From assembly GCF_019956555.1 (NCBI RefSeq), contig NZ_JAHBDQ010000008.1, positions 1 to 64,000 of the forward strand: a stretch of DNA of 64,000 bases, read 5' to 3'. Both the position numbers and the translations under genes were made by a program. Source of the stretch: Pseudomonas sp. A-RE-19 (GTDB lineage Bacteria; Pseudomonadota; Gammaproteobacteria; Pseudomonadales; Pseudomonadaceae). Position 1 is the first letter of the stretch, and every line of letters starts with the position of its first letter. Positions 35,408 to 44,855 of this stretch are shown one piece after another. The notes under the pieces are model-generated. The model worked only from the letters and a program-made list of their open reading frames with translations. It searched no databases and was not told where the DNA came from.

Positions 35408-37105
35408 TTACGCAAACGTAATTCCCGAAGCCGAAAGATTATCCAGACCCACGCCCACCAGCGTTACGGCGTAATCGCCAATCTTGAGCACGGTATCGTG
35501 GCCGGCCTGGGTCGCGTGCTGGGTGTAGTCATACCCCTGCCCCGCGCCCTGGACGCCCATGAACACCAGTTTGTCGCTGCCCTGATAGCCATTGATCGCG
35601 TCGAAGCCGAAGGCGCCGCTGAACAGGAAAGTGTTGTTGCCGCCCGAGGCCTGCATCACGTCATTGCCCGCGCCACCGACGAAGGTCACGTGGCTTTTGT
35701 CGCTGCGCAGCAGGTCGTCGCCGGCATTGCCGAACAACCAGTCACCGTCAACGCTGGCCACCAGCGTGTTGCCGTAGACATCGCCGTTGAGCGAGTGGTT
35801 GTAGTGGGTCAGTTCCGTGCCATTGAGCAAGCCATTGGCGGTGACGTTGTAGGTCACTTCCTTGCTGCCCCACCACGAACCCGACTCCTTGCTCACCAGC
35901 GCGCCGATGTCACGGGTCATGCTGATGCCACCGTAGGCATCGCGCACATACAGCGTGCCGTCGCCATCATTGGCAAAGTTGAAGTTCTGCAACGGCTTCT
36001 GCAGTTCGAAGGTGTTGCTGCCCTTGCCCCCCAGCAGCAGGTTGTAGCCGCCGTCATCGCGGAACCGGTCGTTACCGTCACGACCTTCGATGAAGTCATT
36101 GCCCGCGCCGCCCTTGAGCAAGTCATTGCTGTCGGTGCCGATGATGAACGTGCTGCCGGTGTGGGGCTCGCCGCTGCGGCCCAGGTCCTCGACCCAGGTC
36201 GTGCCTCGGGACGACTCCGACAAGTTCGACACGATCAGCGTCGAGTCCTTGTCGGTGAGGTCGTAGAAGCGCGAGTCGATCACCCGGTTCAAGCCGTCGG
36301 CATAGCCCAACGATCCGTGGGCCGACCAGTTCAGCGGGTTGAGGATGCTGAACGGCACCAGGTTCTGCGCGGTGGAAGCGCATTGGTCATTGAAGTTGAC
36401 GATGTTGTTGGTCGCCGAATCCTGATGACCGTCGTGCTTGCCCAGCGAGCCACTGCTGAAAGTGGTGCCGTCGAGCACTCGAAACACCGGGTCGTTCTCG
36501 TAGCCGATGTTCAGCACGTTGTTGCCGGTGGCGCTTTGGGTCGGTGAGGCGAAGGCGATGTAGTTGGCGTCCTTGAAGAAACCGCCCCAATTGTTCCCGC
36601 TCAACTCCGCCAGGCTGTTGACCCCCAACCCGCCGAGGCTGTGCCCGCTGACCAGCACGTCCTTGGCACTCAGGCCGTGGGCGATGGCGAACGCGGCGAC
36701 ACTTTTGAGCAAAGTGTCGAAGGCGTTCTTTGCGTAGTTCGTCGCGTAATCCACCGGGCCGACCGCGGCCAGCAGGTTGTTTTTCATGTCGCCGAAGGTG
36801 TCGCTGTACCCCAGGCCGCCGGTGCCACGGAAGGCGATACCGATGCCGATCAGCTTCCCTGCCCCGTCGTATTTACCGAGTACTTCGGCTTCGGCGCTGG
36901 TGAAGCCGTCCTTCTCGCCATAGAAAGTGCCTTGGCTCCCGACCTTGCCCTGATAGCCCAAGGCTGTGGCGCCAATCGGCGCCCAACCTGGCGCCGACAG
37001 CGGCTGGCCGGTCGGCGTGTACGCGTAGAGCGTCAGCGCGATCGCGTCGGGGTACAACGCCTTGCCGGCCTCACTGCCGGCATTTTTGTAATCAAACAGT
37101 CCCAT
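35408..37105 (-). CDS. pueB: Family I.3 RTX lipase/esterase, PueB-like, lid-1 shortened
   Basis: A 565-residue paralogue of the neighbouring lipase. The triad is Ser156 (SGHSLGG), Asp205 (GYENDPVF) and His263 (WSAHGS). Relative to the neighbour, about 51 residues are missing between residues 28 and 50, exactly where lid 1 of family I.3 lipases sits, so interfacial activation may differ and short-chain ester substrates may be favoured. RTX repeats ([19 protein letters not shown] and a later GGAGNDVMQASGG) and the C-terminal LSASGITFA signal are present. It precedes the larger lipase on the same transcript side, with a 97-base gap. Confidence 0.92.
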   Translation of the reverse strand: MGLFDYKNAGSEAGKALYPDAIALTLYAYTPTGQPLSAPGWAPIGATALGYQGKVGSQGTFYGEKDGFTSAEAEVLGKYDGAGKLIGIGIAFRGTGGLGYSDTFGDMKNNLLAAVGPVDYATNYAKNAFDTLLKSVAAFAIAHGLSAKDVLVSGHSLGGLGVNSLAELSGNNWGGFFKDANYIAFASPTQSATGNNVLNIGYENDPVFRVLDGTTFSSGSLGKHDGHQDSATNNIVNFNDQCASTAQNLVPFSILNPLNWSAHGSLGYADGLNRVIDSRFYDLTDKDSTLIVSNLSESSRGTTWVEDLGRSGEPHTGSTFIIGTDSNDLLKGGAGNDFIEGRDGNDRFRDDGGYNLLLGGKGSNTFELQKPLQNFNFANDGDGTLYVRDAYGGISMTRDIGALVSKESGSWWGSKEVTYNVTANGLLNGTELTHYNHSLNGDVYGNTLVASVDGDWLFGNAGDDLLRSDKSHVTFVGGAGNDVMQASGGNNTFLFSGAFGFDAINGYQGSDKLVFMGVQGAGQGYDYTQHATQAGHDTVLKIGDYAVTLVGVGLDNLSASGITFA

Positions 37106-37128
37106 CTTCTTGCTTCCTTTGCGTCAAA

Positions 37129-40100
37129 TCAGAACTGCCAGTCCAGGGTCAGGCCCACACCGTGGTCTTTTTCCCGGGAGCCGAGCAGCCCGTTGTAATC
37201 CAGGTTCAACCGGGTATCGCGGCCTAGCGCCAATCCGGCACGGACACCCACCACTGCAGCATCACGGTCCATGGACACGCTTTGCACGCTGAACGCGGTG
37301 TTGCCGTTGACGAAGGCCAGATGGTCTTCGGAACGGGTGCTGCTCAGGTTGTGCTGCCAGCCGAGCGTGCCGGACAGTTCCAGCTGTTGCTGGTCGGACA
37401 GCGCAATGGCTTTGCTCGCCCGCAGGCCGAGGGTCGAGAGCACCGCATCGCGATTGTTTTCACCGCCCTTGAGTGCGGCGGCGTCACCTTTTTCGCTGAA
37501 GCTTTCAGTGTTCAAGTGCACGTAGGCCAGGTTGACGAACGGCTCCAGAGCGATCGGTTGCAGGTCCAGGCGATACGCCGCTTCGGTGAACAGTTGAGCG
37601 GTGGTCGCATCGCGTTTGGATTTCTGCTTGCCGCTGACGTCACCGAATTGCAGGTCGCGTTTGACGTCGATGCGATGCCAGCTGTAAGCACCGCCGACGC
37701 TCAGGCGCAACGCGTCGATTTCATGGCCCAGGTACGCACCCAAGTGGTAGCTGTCGACCGAGGCCGACGAATGCGTGCCATCGCCCATGCTCAACGAGCT
37801 ATCGCTATAACCGGTAACGAAACCCAGTCGCGTATCTTCAGTGATCAAGCCATCGACACCGGCCAGCAGCCCGCCGATGGAGCTGTTGGAACTGGCGTAG
37901 TCATGCCCGCCATCGCTCTTGCCCCAGGCGCCGAGCACTTTGAGCCAGGCGTTGCTGCGGTCATCGGTCGGTGCCGCCGCGTCGAACAGATCGTGCTCGC
38001 GCAGACGCTCGCCGACCGCATCGCGCAGGTAACGGCTGTCGTTGATCAGCAACGTGCCGATTGCCGGATGAATCTCACCGGACAGTTGCTGGAACGCTTG
38101 TTGCGCGACAGCGGCGGTCGGTGATAGCAGCAGGGTTTCATAGAGTGGATTGCCTGCGCCCAATTGCTCGGCGGCAGCGGCCACGGCCCGTTGGTTCGGG
38201 GTCTGGCCAACGCTGGTGAAGGATGTTGCGTTACGCACCACCGCCAGTTGAATACCGTTAGCCGAATAATCGAGGGTGCCGCCGAGGAACAGGTAGTCCG
38301 GCACCACCGCACCGAAGCGCCCTTCGATTCCGCCGGCCGCTTGCAGGATGTTGTACTGCTTGCCCAGCAGGGTTTTCACCTCAGCGGTGGTCAACAGCGT
38401 CGGGCTGTTTTCCAGAGACAGGCTGACCGTTGCGCCTTCGATGATCGCCTTGCCACCGGCAATGATCTGGTCGCTGTTGGTGGGCGACAGTTCTACGGCG
38501 TAGGTCGAGCCAGGCTCGAAGGTCACGTCGCCCGCCACCTGCAAGGTGCCGATGGAGTTGCCGGGGGCCACGGTACCGCCGCTTTTCGCGGTCAGCGCCG
38601 CAATGCTGCCGTTACCGCCGAGGATGCCGCTGTTATTGACCGTAACGGCCGACAGCAGCGAACCGTTGATGGCCAATCGGCCCTGATTGACCAGGGTCGG
38701 GCCGGCGTAGGTATTGGCGCCGGTCAGCACCAGCGTGCCGATGCCCTGCTTGGTCAGGCCGCCATGGCCGGAAATGTCGTTGCGCCAGACGTCGAGCCCG
38801 CAGTGCACGTCATTGCACACGCGCTCGGTGGGTTTGCCGGCGTCGATGATCGCGCCGATACCCGGCAGGTCCGCGACAAACTGGCTGGAGCCGTAGGCAC
38901 CTTCGATGCGGAACTCCTCGGGAATATCCTGCTCGGTCACGAACATGGCCGGGCCATCGATGCCTTTGCGCAGGTTGATCATGCCCCAGCCGTACAGCGC
39001 GTCGACGCCGGGTGCGCCAAGGTCGGTGGCGGTGGTGCGCAGCACGCTGGCGACCTGCGCGCCGGTCATGTACGGAAAGCGTTCCATCAACACCGCCATT
39101 GAGCCAGCAACGTGCGGCGCCGCCATGGAGGTGCCGTTGTAATTGGCGTAGCCGGTGGTCAGGTTATCGGCATTGGTGCCGCTGATGATCGAGCTGTAGA
39201 TCCGGCTGCCCGGTGCCGACACGCAGAAACTCGCGGTGTAGCCGCAGCGTGACGAGAAGGTGCTGATGTTGTAAGGGTCGGGGCTGTTGATGTCCGGGTT
39301 CTTCTGCAACGCGGCGACGGTCATCCAGTTGGGTGCGATCTGCGGGACGAAGTAACCGAGGCCCGCGATGGCGTCCGGGTTGTTGAGGTTGTAGTCGTTG
39401 CCGGCGGCGAAGATCGTCACGATGCCGCTGCGGGCCGCCGCGATGGCGCCATCGTAGGCACCACCGGGTTTGGTCCCCAGCAAGGTCTGGATCTCGTTGA
39501 ACTGCAGTTGCGCGTCCTGCACGGTGAAGTGCGGGTACGCCGGGTCCCGGCCACCCAAGTCGAAGCGGTCGGTGATGCCGATGCCCCAGCTGTTGTTGAT
39601 GATCCGCGCGCCGCTGGCGATCAGGGCATCCCAACCGGCCTTGTACACCGCGCCGTCGTTGCCGCGAATGATACCGTCTTCCGGGCCAGGGTCACCGTTG
39701 TCGGCGCTGATGATTTGCGCGCCAAAGGCGACACCGTGCATCGGCCCGCCATCGCGACTGCCCGCGGCGATCCCGCCAACGTGAGTGCCGTGGGCACCGA
39801 GTTTGCCGTTGGAGCCCACCGAGGGTGAACCGTCATATAGAAAGGCGTCCCCGGCTTTGACCGGAATGTACGGGTCGGTGTATTCGCGGATGCCGCTGGT
39901 GACCAGCGTGATCACTTTATTGGTCCCGGAAAACTCTGGGTGCAACGCGTAAACCGGTTGGTCGAAGATCCCCAGTTTCACGCCTTTGCCGGTGTAACCG
40001 GCCGCGTAGGCATCCTGAGCATTGATCGCTCCCAGGCCCCAGTCGGCGTTGAACTCTGTGCTGCGCCAGCTGTTGGGATCGCCTGTCCTGCCGTTTTCCA

Positions 40101-40176
40101 CGTAGGGCGCCGCGTGTGCGGTGCCCAGGGTTGCCAATGCACAGAGCAAGGCAAGGTTGTTGTACTTGTTATTCAT
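37129..40176 (-). CDS. Subtilase-type autotransporter serine protease, copy A
   Basis: A 1015-residue autotransporter. A signal peptide ends near TAHA. The subtilisin-like passenger has Asp72 (LGIFDQPVY), His129 (AHGTHVGG), Asn and Ser350 (GTSMAAPH). A passenger-associated repeat (GTLVLTGANTYAGPTLVNQG) follows, then a 12-strand C-terminal beta barrel ending LTLDWQF. Cysteines (RCGYTASFC, CNDVHC) sit in the passenger. Role: surface or released protease. It belongs to the Serratia-type homologues known next to aprDEF in P. fluorescens. An AAGGA site precedes ATG 40176. The motif after catalytic Asp reads DQP rather than the more common DSG, so cleavage preference may differ from the other copy. 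Confidence 0.92.
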   Translation of the reverse strand: MNNKYNNLALLCALATLGTAHAAPYVENGRTGDPNSWRSTEFNADWGLGAINAQDAYAAGYTGKGVKLGIFDQPVYALHPEFSGTNKVITLVTSGIREYTDPYIPVKAGDAFLYDGSPSVGSNGKLGAHGTHVGGIAAGSRDGGPMHGVAFGAQIISADNGDPGPEDGIIRGNDGAVYKAGWDALIASGARIINNSWGIGITDRFDLGGRDPAYPHFTVQDAQLQFNEIQTLLGTKPGGAYDGAIAAARSGIVTIFAAGNDYNLNNPDAIAGLGYFVPQIAPNWMTVAALQKNPDINSPDPYNISTFSSRCGYTASFCVSAPGSRIYSSIISGTNADNLTTGYANYNGTSMAAPHVAGSMAVLMERFPYMTGAQVASVLRTTATDLGAPGVDALYGWGMINLRKGIDGPAMFVTEQDIPEEFRIEGAYGSSQFVADLPGIGAIIDAGKPTERVCNDVHCGLDVWRNDISGHGGLTKQGIGTLVLTGANTYAGPTLVNQGRLAINGSLLSAVTVNNSGILGGNGSIAALTAKSGGTVAPGNSIGTLQVAGDVTFEPGSTYAVELSPTNSDQIIAGGKAIIEGATVSLSLENSPTLLTTAEVKTLLGKQYNILQAAGGIEGRFGAVVPDYLFLGGTLDYSANGIQLAVVRNATSFTSVGQTPNQRAVAAAAEQLGAGNPLYETLLLSPTAAVAQQAFQQLSGEIHPAIGTLLINDSRYLRDAVGERLREHDLFDAAAPTDDRSNAWLKVLGAWGKSDGGHDYASSNSSIGGLLAGVDGLITEDTRLGFVTGYSDSSLSMGDGTHSSASVDSYHLGAYLGHEIDALRLSVGGAYSWHRIDVKRDLQFGDVSGKQKSKRDATTAQLFTEAAYRLDLQPIALEPFVNLAYVHLNTESFSEKGDAAALKGGENNRDAVLSTLGLRASKAIALSDQQQLELSGTLGWQHNLSSTRSEDHLAFVNGNTAFSVQSVSMDRDAAVVGVRAGLALGRDTRLNLDYNGLLGSREKDHGVGLTLDWQF

Positions 40177-40254
40177 CGAACTACCGTCCTTAGTTGTGTT
40201 GCCAAAATCCTTGTGCCTCAAGGCCCACCCAATTCCTGTCAGTCAAGGCACGGA

Positions 40255-40350
40255 ACCTGTGGGAGCGAGCCTGCTCGCGATAGCGTCGGGTCAGTCAAGA
40301 TTGATGCTGAATGTTCCGCCGTCATCGCGAGCAGGCTCGCTCCCACAGGT
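40255..40350. repeat. REP pair between the two autotransporter genes
   Basis: Arms ACCTGTGGGAGCGAGCCTGC and GCAGGCTCGCTCCCACAGGT with about 50 bases between. It may tune the relative mRNA levels of the two protease genes. Confidence 0.92.
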
Positions 40351-40393
40351 TTGCGCACCTTGACTAGGCATGAGGGCAATCCCCTCGCCGCCG

Positions 40394-43357
40394 TTAAAAC
40401 TGCCAATTGAGACTCAGCCCGACGCCATGGCTCTTCTCGCGGCTGGCCAGTTGGCCGGTGTAATCGAGGTTCAACCGAACATCCCGGCTCAAGGCCAGGC
40501 TGGCATGGGCGCCCACCAGCGCCGCATCGCGAACCAGCGGCGAGCTTTCCACCACGAACGGTGCGCTGCCGCTGGCAAACGCCAGGTGTTCTTCGGAATC
40601 GGTGTGGCTCAGGTTGTGCTGCCAGCCAAGGCTGCCGCTCAGGTCCAGGTGTTGCTGGCCAGACAGCGTCAGCGTTTTCAGTGCGCGCACGCCCAGGGTC
40701 CCGAGTACTGCGTCACGTCGGTCGCCACTGCTTTTGAGCGCCGCGGCGTCACCTTTTTCGGTGAAGCCCTCGGTGTCGAGGTGCACGTAAGCGAGGTTGG
40801 CGAACGGTTCCAAAGCCAGTGCTCGCAGGTTCAGGCGATACGCCGCTTCGCCGAACACCTGGGTGGTCCCGGCGTCGACCTTGGCTTTCTGTCTGGCGCT
40901 GACGTCGCCGTATTGCAGGTCACGTTTGACGTCGGCCCGATGCCAGCTGTAGGCACCGCCGGCGCTCAGACGCCAGGCGCCCGTTTCGTGGCCGGCATAG
41001 GCGCCCAGGTGATAACTGTCGACCTGCGCTGATGAGTGAGTTCCAGAACCCATGTTGACCGAGCTGTCGCTATAACCGGCGACCAGACCCACCCGGGTTT
41101 GGTCATCCACCGCGCCATCGACACCGGCCAGCAAACCGCCAATCGACGTGGTGTAGCCGACGGTGTCGTGGCGGTCATCGGTCTTGCCCCAGGCACCCAA
41201 TGCCTTGATCCAGCCATTGCTTCGGGAACCATCGGCTTCATTGAGACGCTCACCCACCGCGTCGCGCAGATAACGACTGTCATTGATCAACACAGCGCCC
41301 AGCGCCGGGTAAATTTCCCCCGACAGCTGCTGGAAGGCCTGTTGCGCCGAACTGGCGGTCGGCGACAGCAGCAGGCTTTCATAGACCGAATTACCCGCGC
41401 CAAGCCCTTCCACAGCGGCCGCGACGGAACGCTGATTCGGCGTTTGCCCGACGCTGGCGAAGGTTGTGGCGTTACGCTCAACGCTCAGCTGAATGCCGGT
41501 TGCGGAGTAATCAAGGCTGCCACCGATGAACAGGTAGTTGGGCAGCACCGCGCCGAACTGGCCTTGAATACCGCCCGCCGCTTGCAGGATGTTGTACTGA
41601 TGGCCCAGCAGGCTTTGCACTTGTTGGGTGCTGAGCAAGGTCGGGCTGTTTTCCAGGGACAGGCTCACGGTGGCGCCGCTGACCGTGGCCGTACCGCCCG
41701 CCATAATCTGGTCGCTGCGGGTGGGCGACAGTTCGACGGCATAAGTCGAACCCGGCGCAAACGTCACGTCGCCGCTGACGTGCAACGTACCGATGGAGTT
41801 GCCGGGCGCCACGGTGCCACCGGCATTAGCGGTCAAGGCGGCGATCCGCCCGTTACCGCCGAGGGTGCCGCTATCATTGACGATCACCGCCGATGTCAGC
41901 GAACCGTTCACCGCCAGCAAACCGCCGTTGACCGTGGTCGAGCCACGATAAGTGCTGTCGCCAGTGAGCATCAATCGGCCGGCGCCGGACTTGATCAGGC
42001 TGCCTTCGTAGACTCGGGTGGCAGCGGCGGAGTCGCGGGCTGTGCCCACTGCGTAATCGGTTTGATCCTGCTGACTGGCGCCGAGCGGAACACCCCTCTC
42101 CCAGCCTTTGTCCTTCAACGTCTGTTGCCAGGCACTGTGCTCGGCGGCGTCTTCGGCCTGACGCTGAATCAGTGCCTTGTCGGTAATGCCGTTGCTCCAG
42201 ACATCGCTCTGCCCTGCCCCCAGATTGGCGTCGAACGTTCCAAGCAACTGCCCCGGCCCGTGCATCGCCCGCTCAAGGTTGGCCACGCCCCAACCGATGC
42301 GTGTGCTCGGTGCCTCGGTGATCGAACCGTCGAGTTGGGTCGCAGTGGTCAGCAGCACCTCCAGTGCCTGCTGATTGTTCATGTACGGATAACGCTCCAT
42401 CACCAGCGCCAGTGCCCCGGTGGCATGCGGCGCGGACATGGAAGTGCCGGATTTGATCGCGTAACCGCCGCCGGGAATGGTGCTGTCGATCTTCGCCCCC
42501 GGCGTGGTGATGCACCAATACTTGGCGATCCCGCACTGGTTGTATTTCTGCTGGTTGCTTTGATCCAGCCCCGACACCGCCAGCCAGTGGCCTTCCAGGT
42601 CTGGCTGAAAATACGGTAAGGACGAACGCACGCTGGCATTTGGGTAACCGCTGTTGCCGGCGCTGAACACGTTGATCACGCCACGGCGCGAAACGTCGGC
42701 GGCGGCATCGAGCCAGGTGCCTTTATTCCAGTGCTGGGCGTAGGCGGCGTGCAGGTCGTCGAGGGTTCGGTAACTGACGTCTGGCGGCTGGCTGCCCCAG
42801 CTGTTGTTGATCGCGCGTACGCCTGCATCTGCCAAGGCGTTATAGGCCGCGGTGAAGTAGCGTGGGTCGGGGCTGGGGCCGAACAGGAAACTGTCGTTCT
42901 TGTTGGTGTTGCCGACGTAGATTTGCGCGTTGAATGCCACGCCGTGCATGCCGGTGCCATCCCGGGAAGCGCCCATGATGCCGGTGACGTGGGTACCGTG
43001 AGAGTCGTTATTGGCGTTGAGTGTGCCGCCGACATTGAACGCTGAACCGTCGACATAGCTGCCGCTGGCCATCACCGCGTGATACCGGTCTGCGGCAAAT
43101 TCGGGATGGGCGGAATCGAAACCGGAATCCAGCGCGCCGATTTTCACGCCTTTGCCGGTGATGCCGGCGGCATAGGCTTGATCGGCCTGCATGCGCGCCA
43201 GCCCCCAATCGCGCTGGAACTCCGCCGAGCGCCAACTGGCGGGGTCGCCGGTTTGGCCGGTTTCCAGATAAAGCGCCTGGGCTGGGCCTGGTACTGATGA
43301 AATCAAGAGCAATAGGGTGCCGACCGACATCGGCTTGATCTGTACGTCCATGTTCAT
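40394..43357 (-). CDS. Subtilase-type autotransporter serine protease, copy B
   Basis: A 987-residue autotransporter. Signal peptide about residues 1-28 (PMSVGTLLLLISSVPGPAQA); passenger with Asp77 (IGALDSGFD), His120 (SHGTHVTG) and Ser306 (GTSMSAPH). A repeat-rich linker and a C-terminal beta barrel ending LSLNWQF follow. The linker and barrel are very close to copy A, but the passengers are quite different. GAGAG before ATG 43357 supports this start; in-frame sequence before it is part of the upstream palindrome. Likely exported by the type V path, separate from the type I exporter encoded upstream. Confidence 0.93.
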   Translation of the reverse strand: MNMDVQIKPMSVGTLLLLISSVPGPAQALYLETGQTGDPASWRSAEFQRDWGLARMQADQAYAAGITGKGVKIGALDSGFDSAHPEFAADRYHAVMASGSYVDGSAFNVGGTLNANNDSHGTHVTGIMGASRDGTGMHGVAFNAQIYVGNTNKNDSFLFGPSPDPRYFTAAYNALADAGVRAINNSWGSQPPDVSYRTLDDLHAAYAQHWNKGTWLDAAADVSRRGVINVFSAGNSGYPNASVRSSLPYFQPDLEGHWLAVSGLDQSNQQKYNQCGIAKYWCITTPGAKIDSTIPGGGYAIKSGTSMSAPHATGALALVMERYPYMNNQQALEVLLTTATQLDGSITEAPSTRIGWGVANLERAMHGPGQLLGTFDANLGAGQSDVWSNGITDKALIQRQAEDAAEHSAWQQTLKDKGWERGVPLGASQQDQTDYAVGTARDSAAATRVYEGSLIKSGAGRLMLTGDSTYRGSTTVNGGLLAVNGSLTSAVIVNDSGTLGGNGRIAALTANAGGTVAPGNSIGTLHVSGDVTFAPGSTYAVELSPTRSDQIMAGGTATVSGATVSLSLENSPTLLSTQQVQSLLGHQYNILQAAGGIQGQFGAVLPNYLFIGGSLDYSATGIQLSVERNATTFASVGQTPNQRSVAAAVEGLGAGNSVYESLLLSPTASSAQQAFQQLSGEIYPALGAVLINDSRYLRDAVGERLNEADGSRSNGWIKALGAWGKTDDRHDTVGYTTSIGGLLAGVDGAVDDQTRVGLVAGYSDSSVNMGSGTHSSAQVDSYHLGAYAGHETGAWRLSAGGAYSWHRADVKRDLQYGDVSARQKAKVDAGTTQVFGEAAYRLNLRALALEPFANLAYVHLDTEGFTEKGDAAALKSSGDRRDAVLGTLGVRALKTLTLSGQQHLDLSGSLGWQHNLSHTDSEEHLAFASGSAPFVVESSPLVRDAALVGAHASLALSRDVRLNLDYTGQLASREKSHGVGLSLNWQF

Positions 43358-43379
43358 GACTCTCGCTTTTCTTGTTTTT

Positions 43380-43463
43380 TGTAGGAGCTGCCGCAGGCTG
43401 CGATCTTTTAGCGTCAGCAAGACGCCGGAAGATCAAAAGATCGCAGCCTTCGGCAGCTCCTAC
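43380..43463. repeat. REP-like palindrome, second family
   Basis: GTAGGAGCTGCCGCAGGCTG (continuing CGATCTTTT) and AAAAGATCGCAGCCTTCGGC (continuing AGCTCCTAC), the same family as 1472-1553. It sits between the AprF and autotransporter B genes. Confidence 0.88.
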
Positions 43464-43488
43464 CGGGATGTGCGATTTTCCTTGGGGG

Positions 43489-44841
43489 TTACCGGGTCCT
43501 CGCGCCTTGGCCGAAGGCCTCATCCACCTTGGCCAGGTCTTGTTCGCTCAAGGTGCCGGCGTAGTAGTGCAATTTGGTCCAGGCCATCAAATAGTCGTAG
43601 CGTGCCTGGGCCAGGTCCCGGCGGGTGGTAAATAGTTGTTGTTCGGCATTCAGCGCATCGAGGTTGACCCGTTCGCCGCCCAAAATGCTTTGTTTGGTCG
43701 AGACCACCAGCGCTTCCGCCGACGTCAACGCTTTCTGATAAGCCCGTAACTTATTGACCCCCGACAGGCAGGCGCTGAACTGGCGGCGCAGCTGGATCAA
43801 AATTTCCCGGGTCTTGCCGTCCAGCTCGTACTCGGCCTGCTCCATGGTGCGGCTGGCCTGTCGGGTCGAGGCCGAGACCCCGCCGCCGGCATACAGCGGC
43901 ACGTTGACTTCAATGCCGATGGTGTTGGTGTCGTAGCGCTGGTTGTAGGTGTTGCCGCTTTCCGATTCGTTCTGGCGTACCGAGGCATAGGCGCTGACTT
44001 TTGGCAGGTGACCGGCGCGGTTGCGTTCGACCTCGTAGCGCGCCACTTCCACCGCCTGACGCTGGGAGGCCAGGCTCGGGTTGTTGGCCACCGCCATCTC
44101 GTGCCAGGTGTCGTAATTGGCCGGTTGCAGGGTGAAGGTCTGGAAGTTCTGATCCAGCGGCGTCAGGTCGCCAATGTTGATGGCCGGTACACCAATCAGT
44201 GCGCCCAGCTCACGCAGAGCCGCATCCTGTTCGTCCCGTGCCTCGATTTCCTCAGCGGTCGCCAGCTCGTAACGTGATTCGGCTTCGAGGATATCGGTGC
44301 GCGTGCCCTCCCCTTGGCGGAACATCTGCTCGTTTTGCTGAAACTGCTGCTCGAAGGCTTTTTTCTTGGCTCGCGCGATGTCGATCTGATCCTGAGCGAA
44401 CAGTGCCTTGGTGTAATTCTCCAGCACGCGAACCAGCAGTTCCTGGCTCTTGCCACGAAAGTTTTCGTCAGCGAACAACGATTGCGCCACGCCCTTGCGA
44501 TACGCCGAATAAGCCTCGTAGTCGAGCAGCGGCTGTTGCAGGGTCAAGGTCGAGCCGTAACTGCTGTAGTTACGATCATCACTGCGCCTGTCACCGCGCT
44601 CGTCCAGTTGAGTGACCTTGGAAGAGTTACGCCCCTTGTTGTAGTTGTAACCCAGCTTCGGTAACAGCCCGGCGCGGCCGATGGCACGGTTTTCAAGGCC
44701 TGCATCGCGTTCCTTGATGGCACCGAGGAACACTGGATCATTGCGTAATGCTTGCTCGTAAATGTCGAACGGCCCCATGGCCATCGCGCTGTTGCACGTC
44801 AGCAACGCCAGGGTCGCTGCGAGCAGGGAAAGCTTATTCAT
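43489..44841 (-). CDS. aprF: Type I secretion outer-membrane channel (TolC family)
   Basis: About 450 residues: a signal peptide ending near NSAMA, then alternating coiled-coil helices and strand segments (FEQQFQQNEQMFRQGEGTRT; a second repeat near QSILGGERVNLDAL) typical of TolC-type channels. It is the outer-membrane component of the AprDEF exporter. It follows AprE by 14 bases. ATG 44841 (MNKLS) is preferred over 44853 because of spacing from AAGGA. Confidence 0.95.
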   Translation of the reverse strand: MNKLSLLAATLALLTCNSAMAMGPFDIYEQALRNDPVFLGAIKERDAGLENRAIGRAGLLPKLGYNYNKGRNSSKVTQLDERGDRRSDDRNYSSYGSTLTLQQPLLDYEAYSAYRKGVAQSLFADENFRGKSQELLVRVLENYTKALFAQDQIDIARAKKKAFEQQFQQNEQMFRQGEGTRTDILEAESRYELATAEEIEARDEQDAALRELGALIGVPAINIGDLTPLDQNFQTFTLQPANYDTWHEMAVANNPSLASQRQAVEVARYEVERNRAGHLPKVSAYASVRQNESESGNTYNQRYDTNTIGIEVNVPLYAGGGVSASTRQASRTMEQAEYELDGKTREILIQLRRQFSACLSGVNKLRAYQKALTSAEALVVSTKQSILGGERVNLDALNAEQQLFTTRRDLAQARYDYLMAWTKLHYYAGTLSEQDLAKVDEAFGQGARTR

Positions 44842-44855
44842 ACAACCGAACATCC

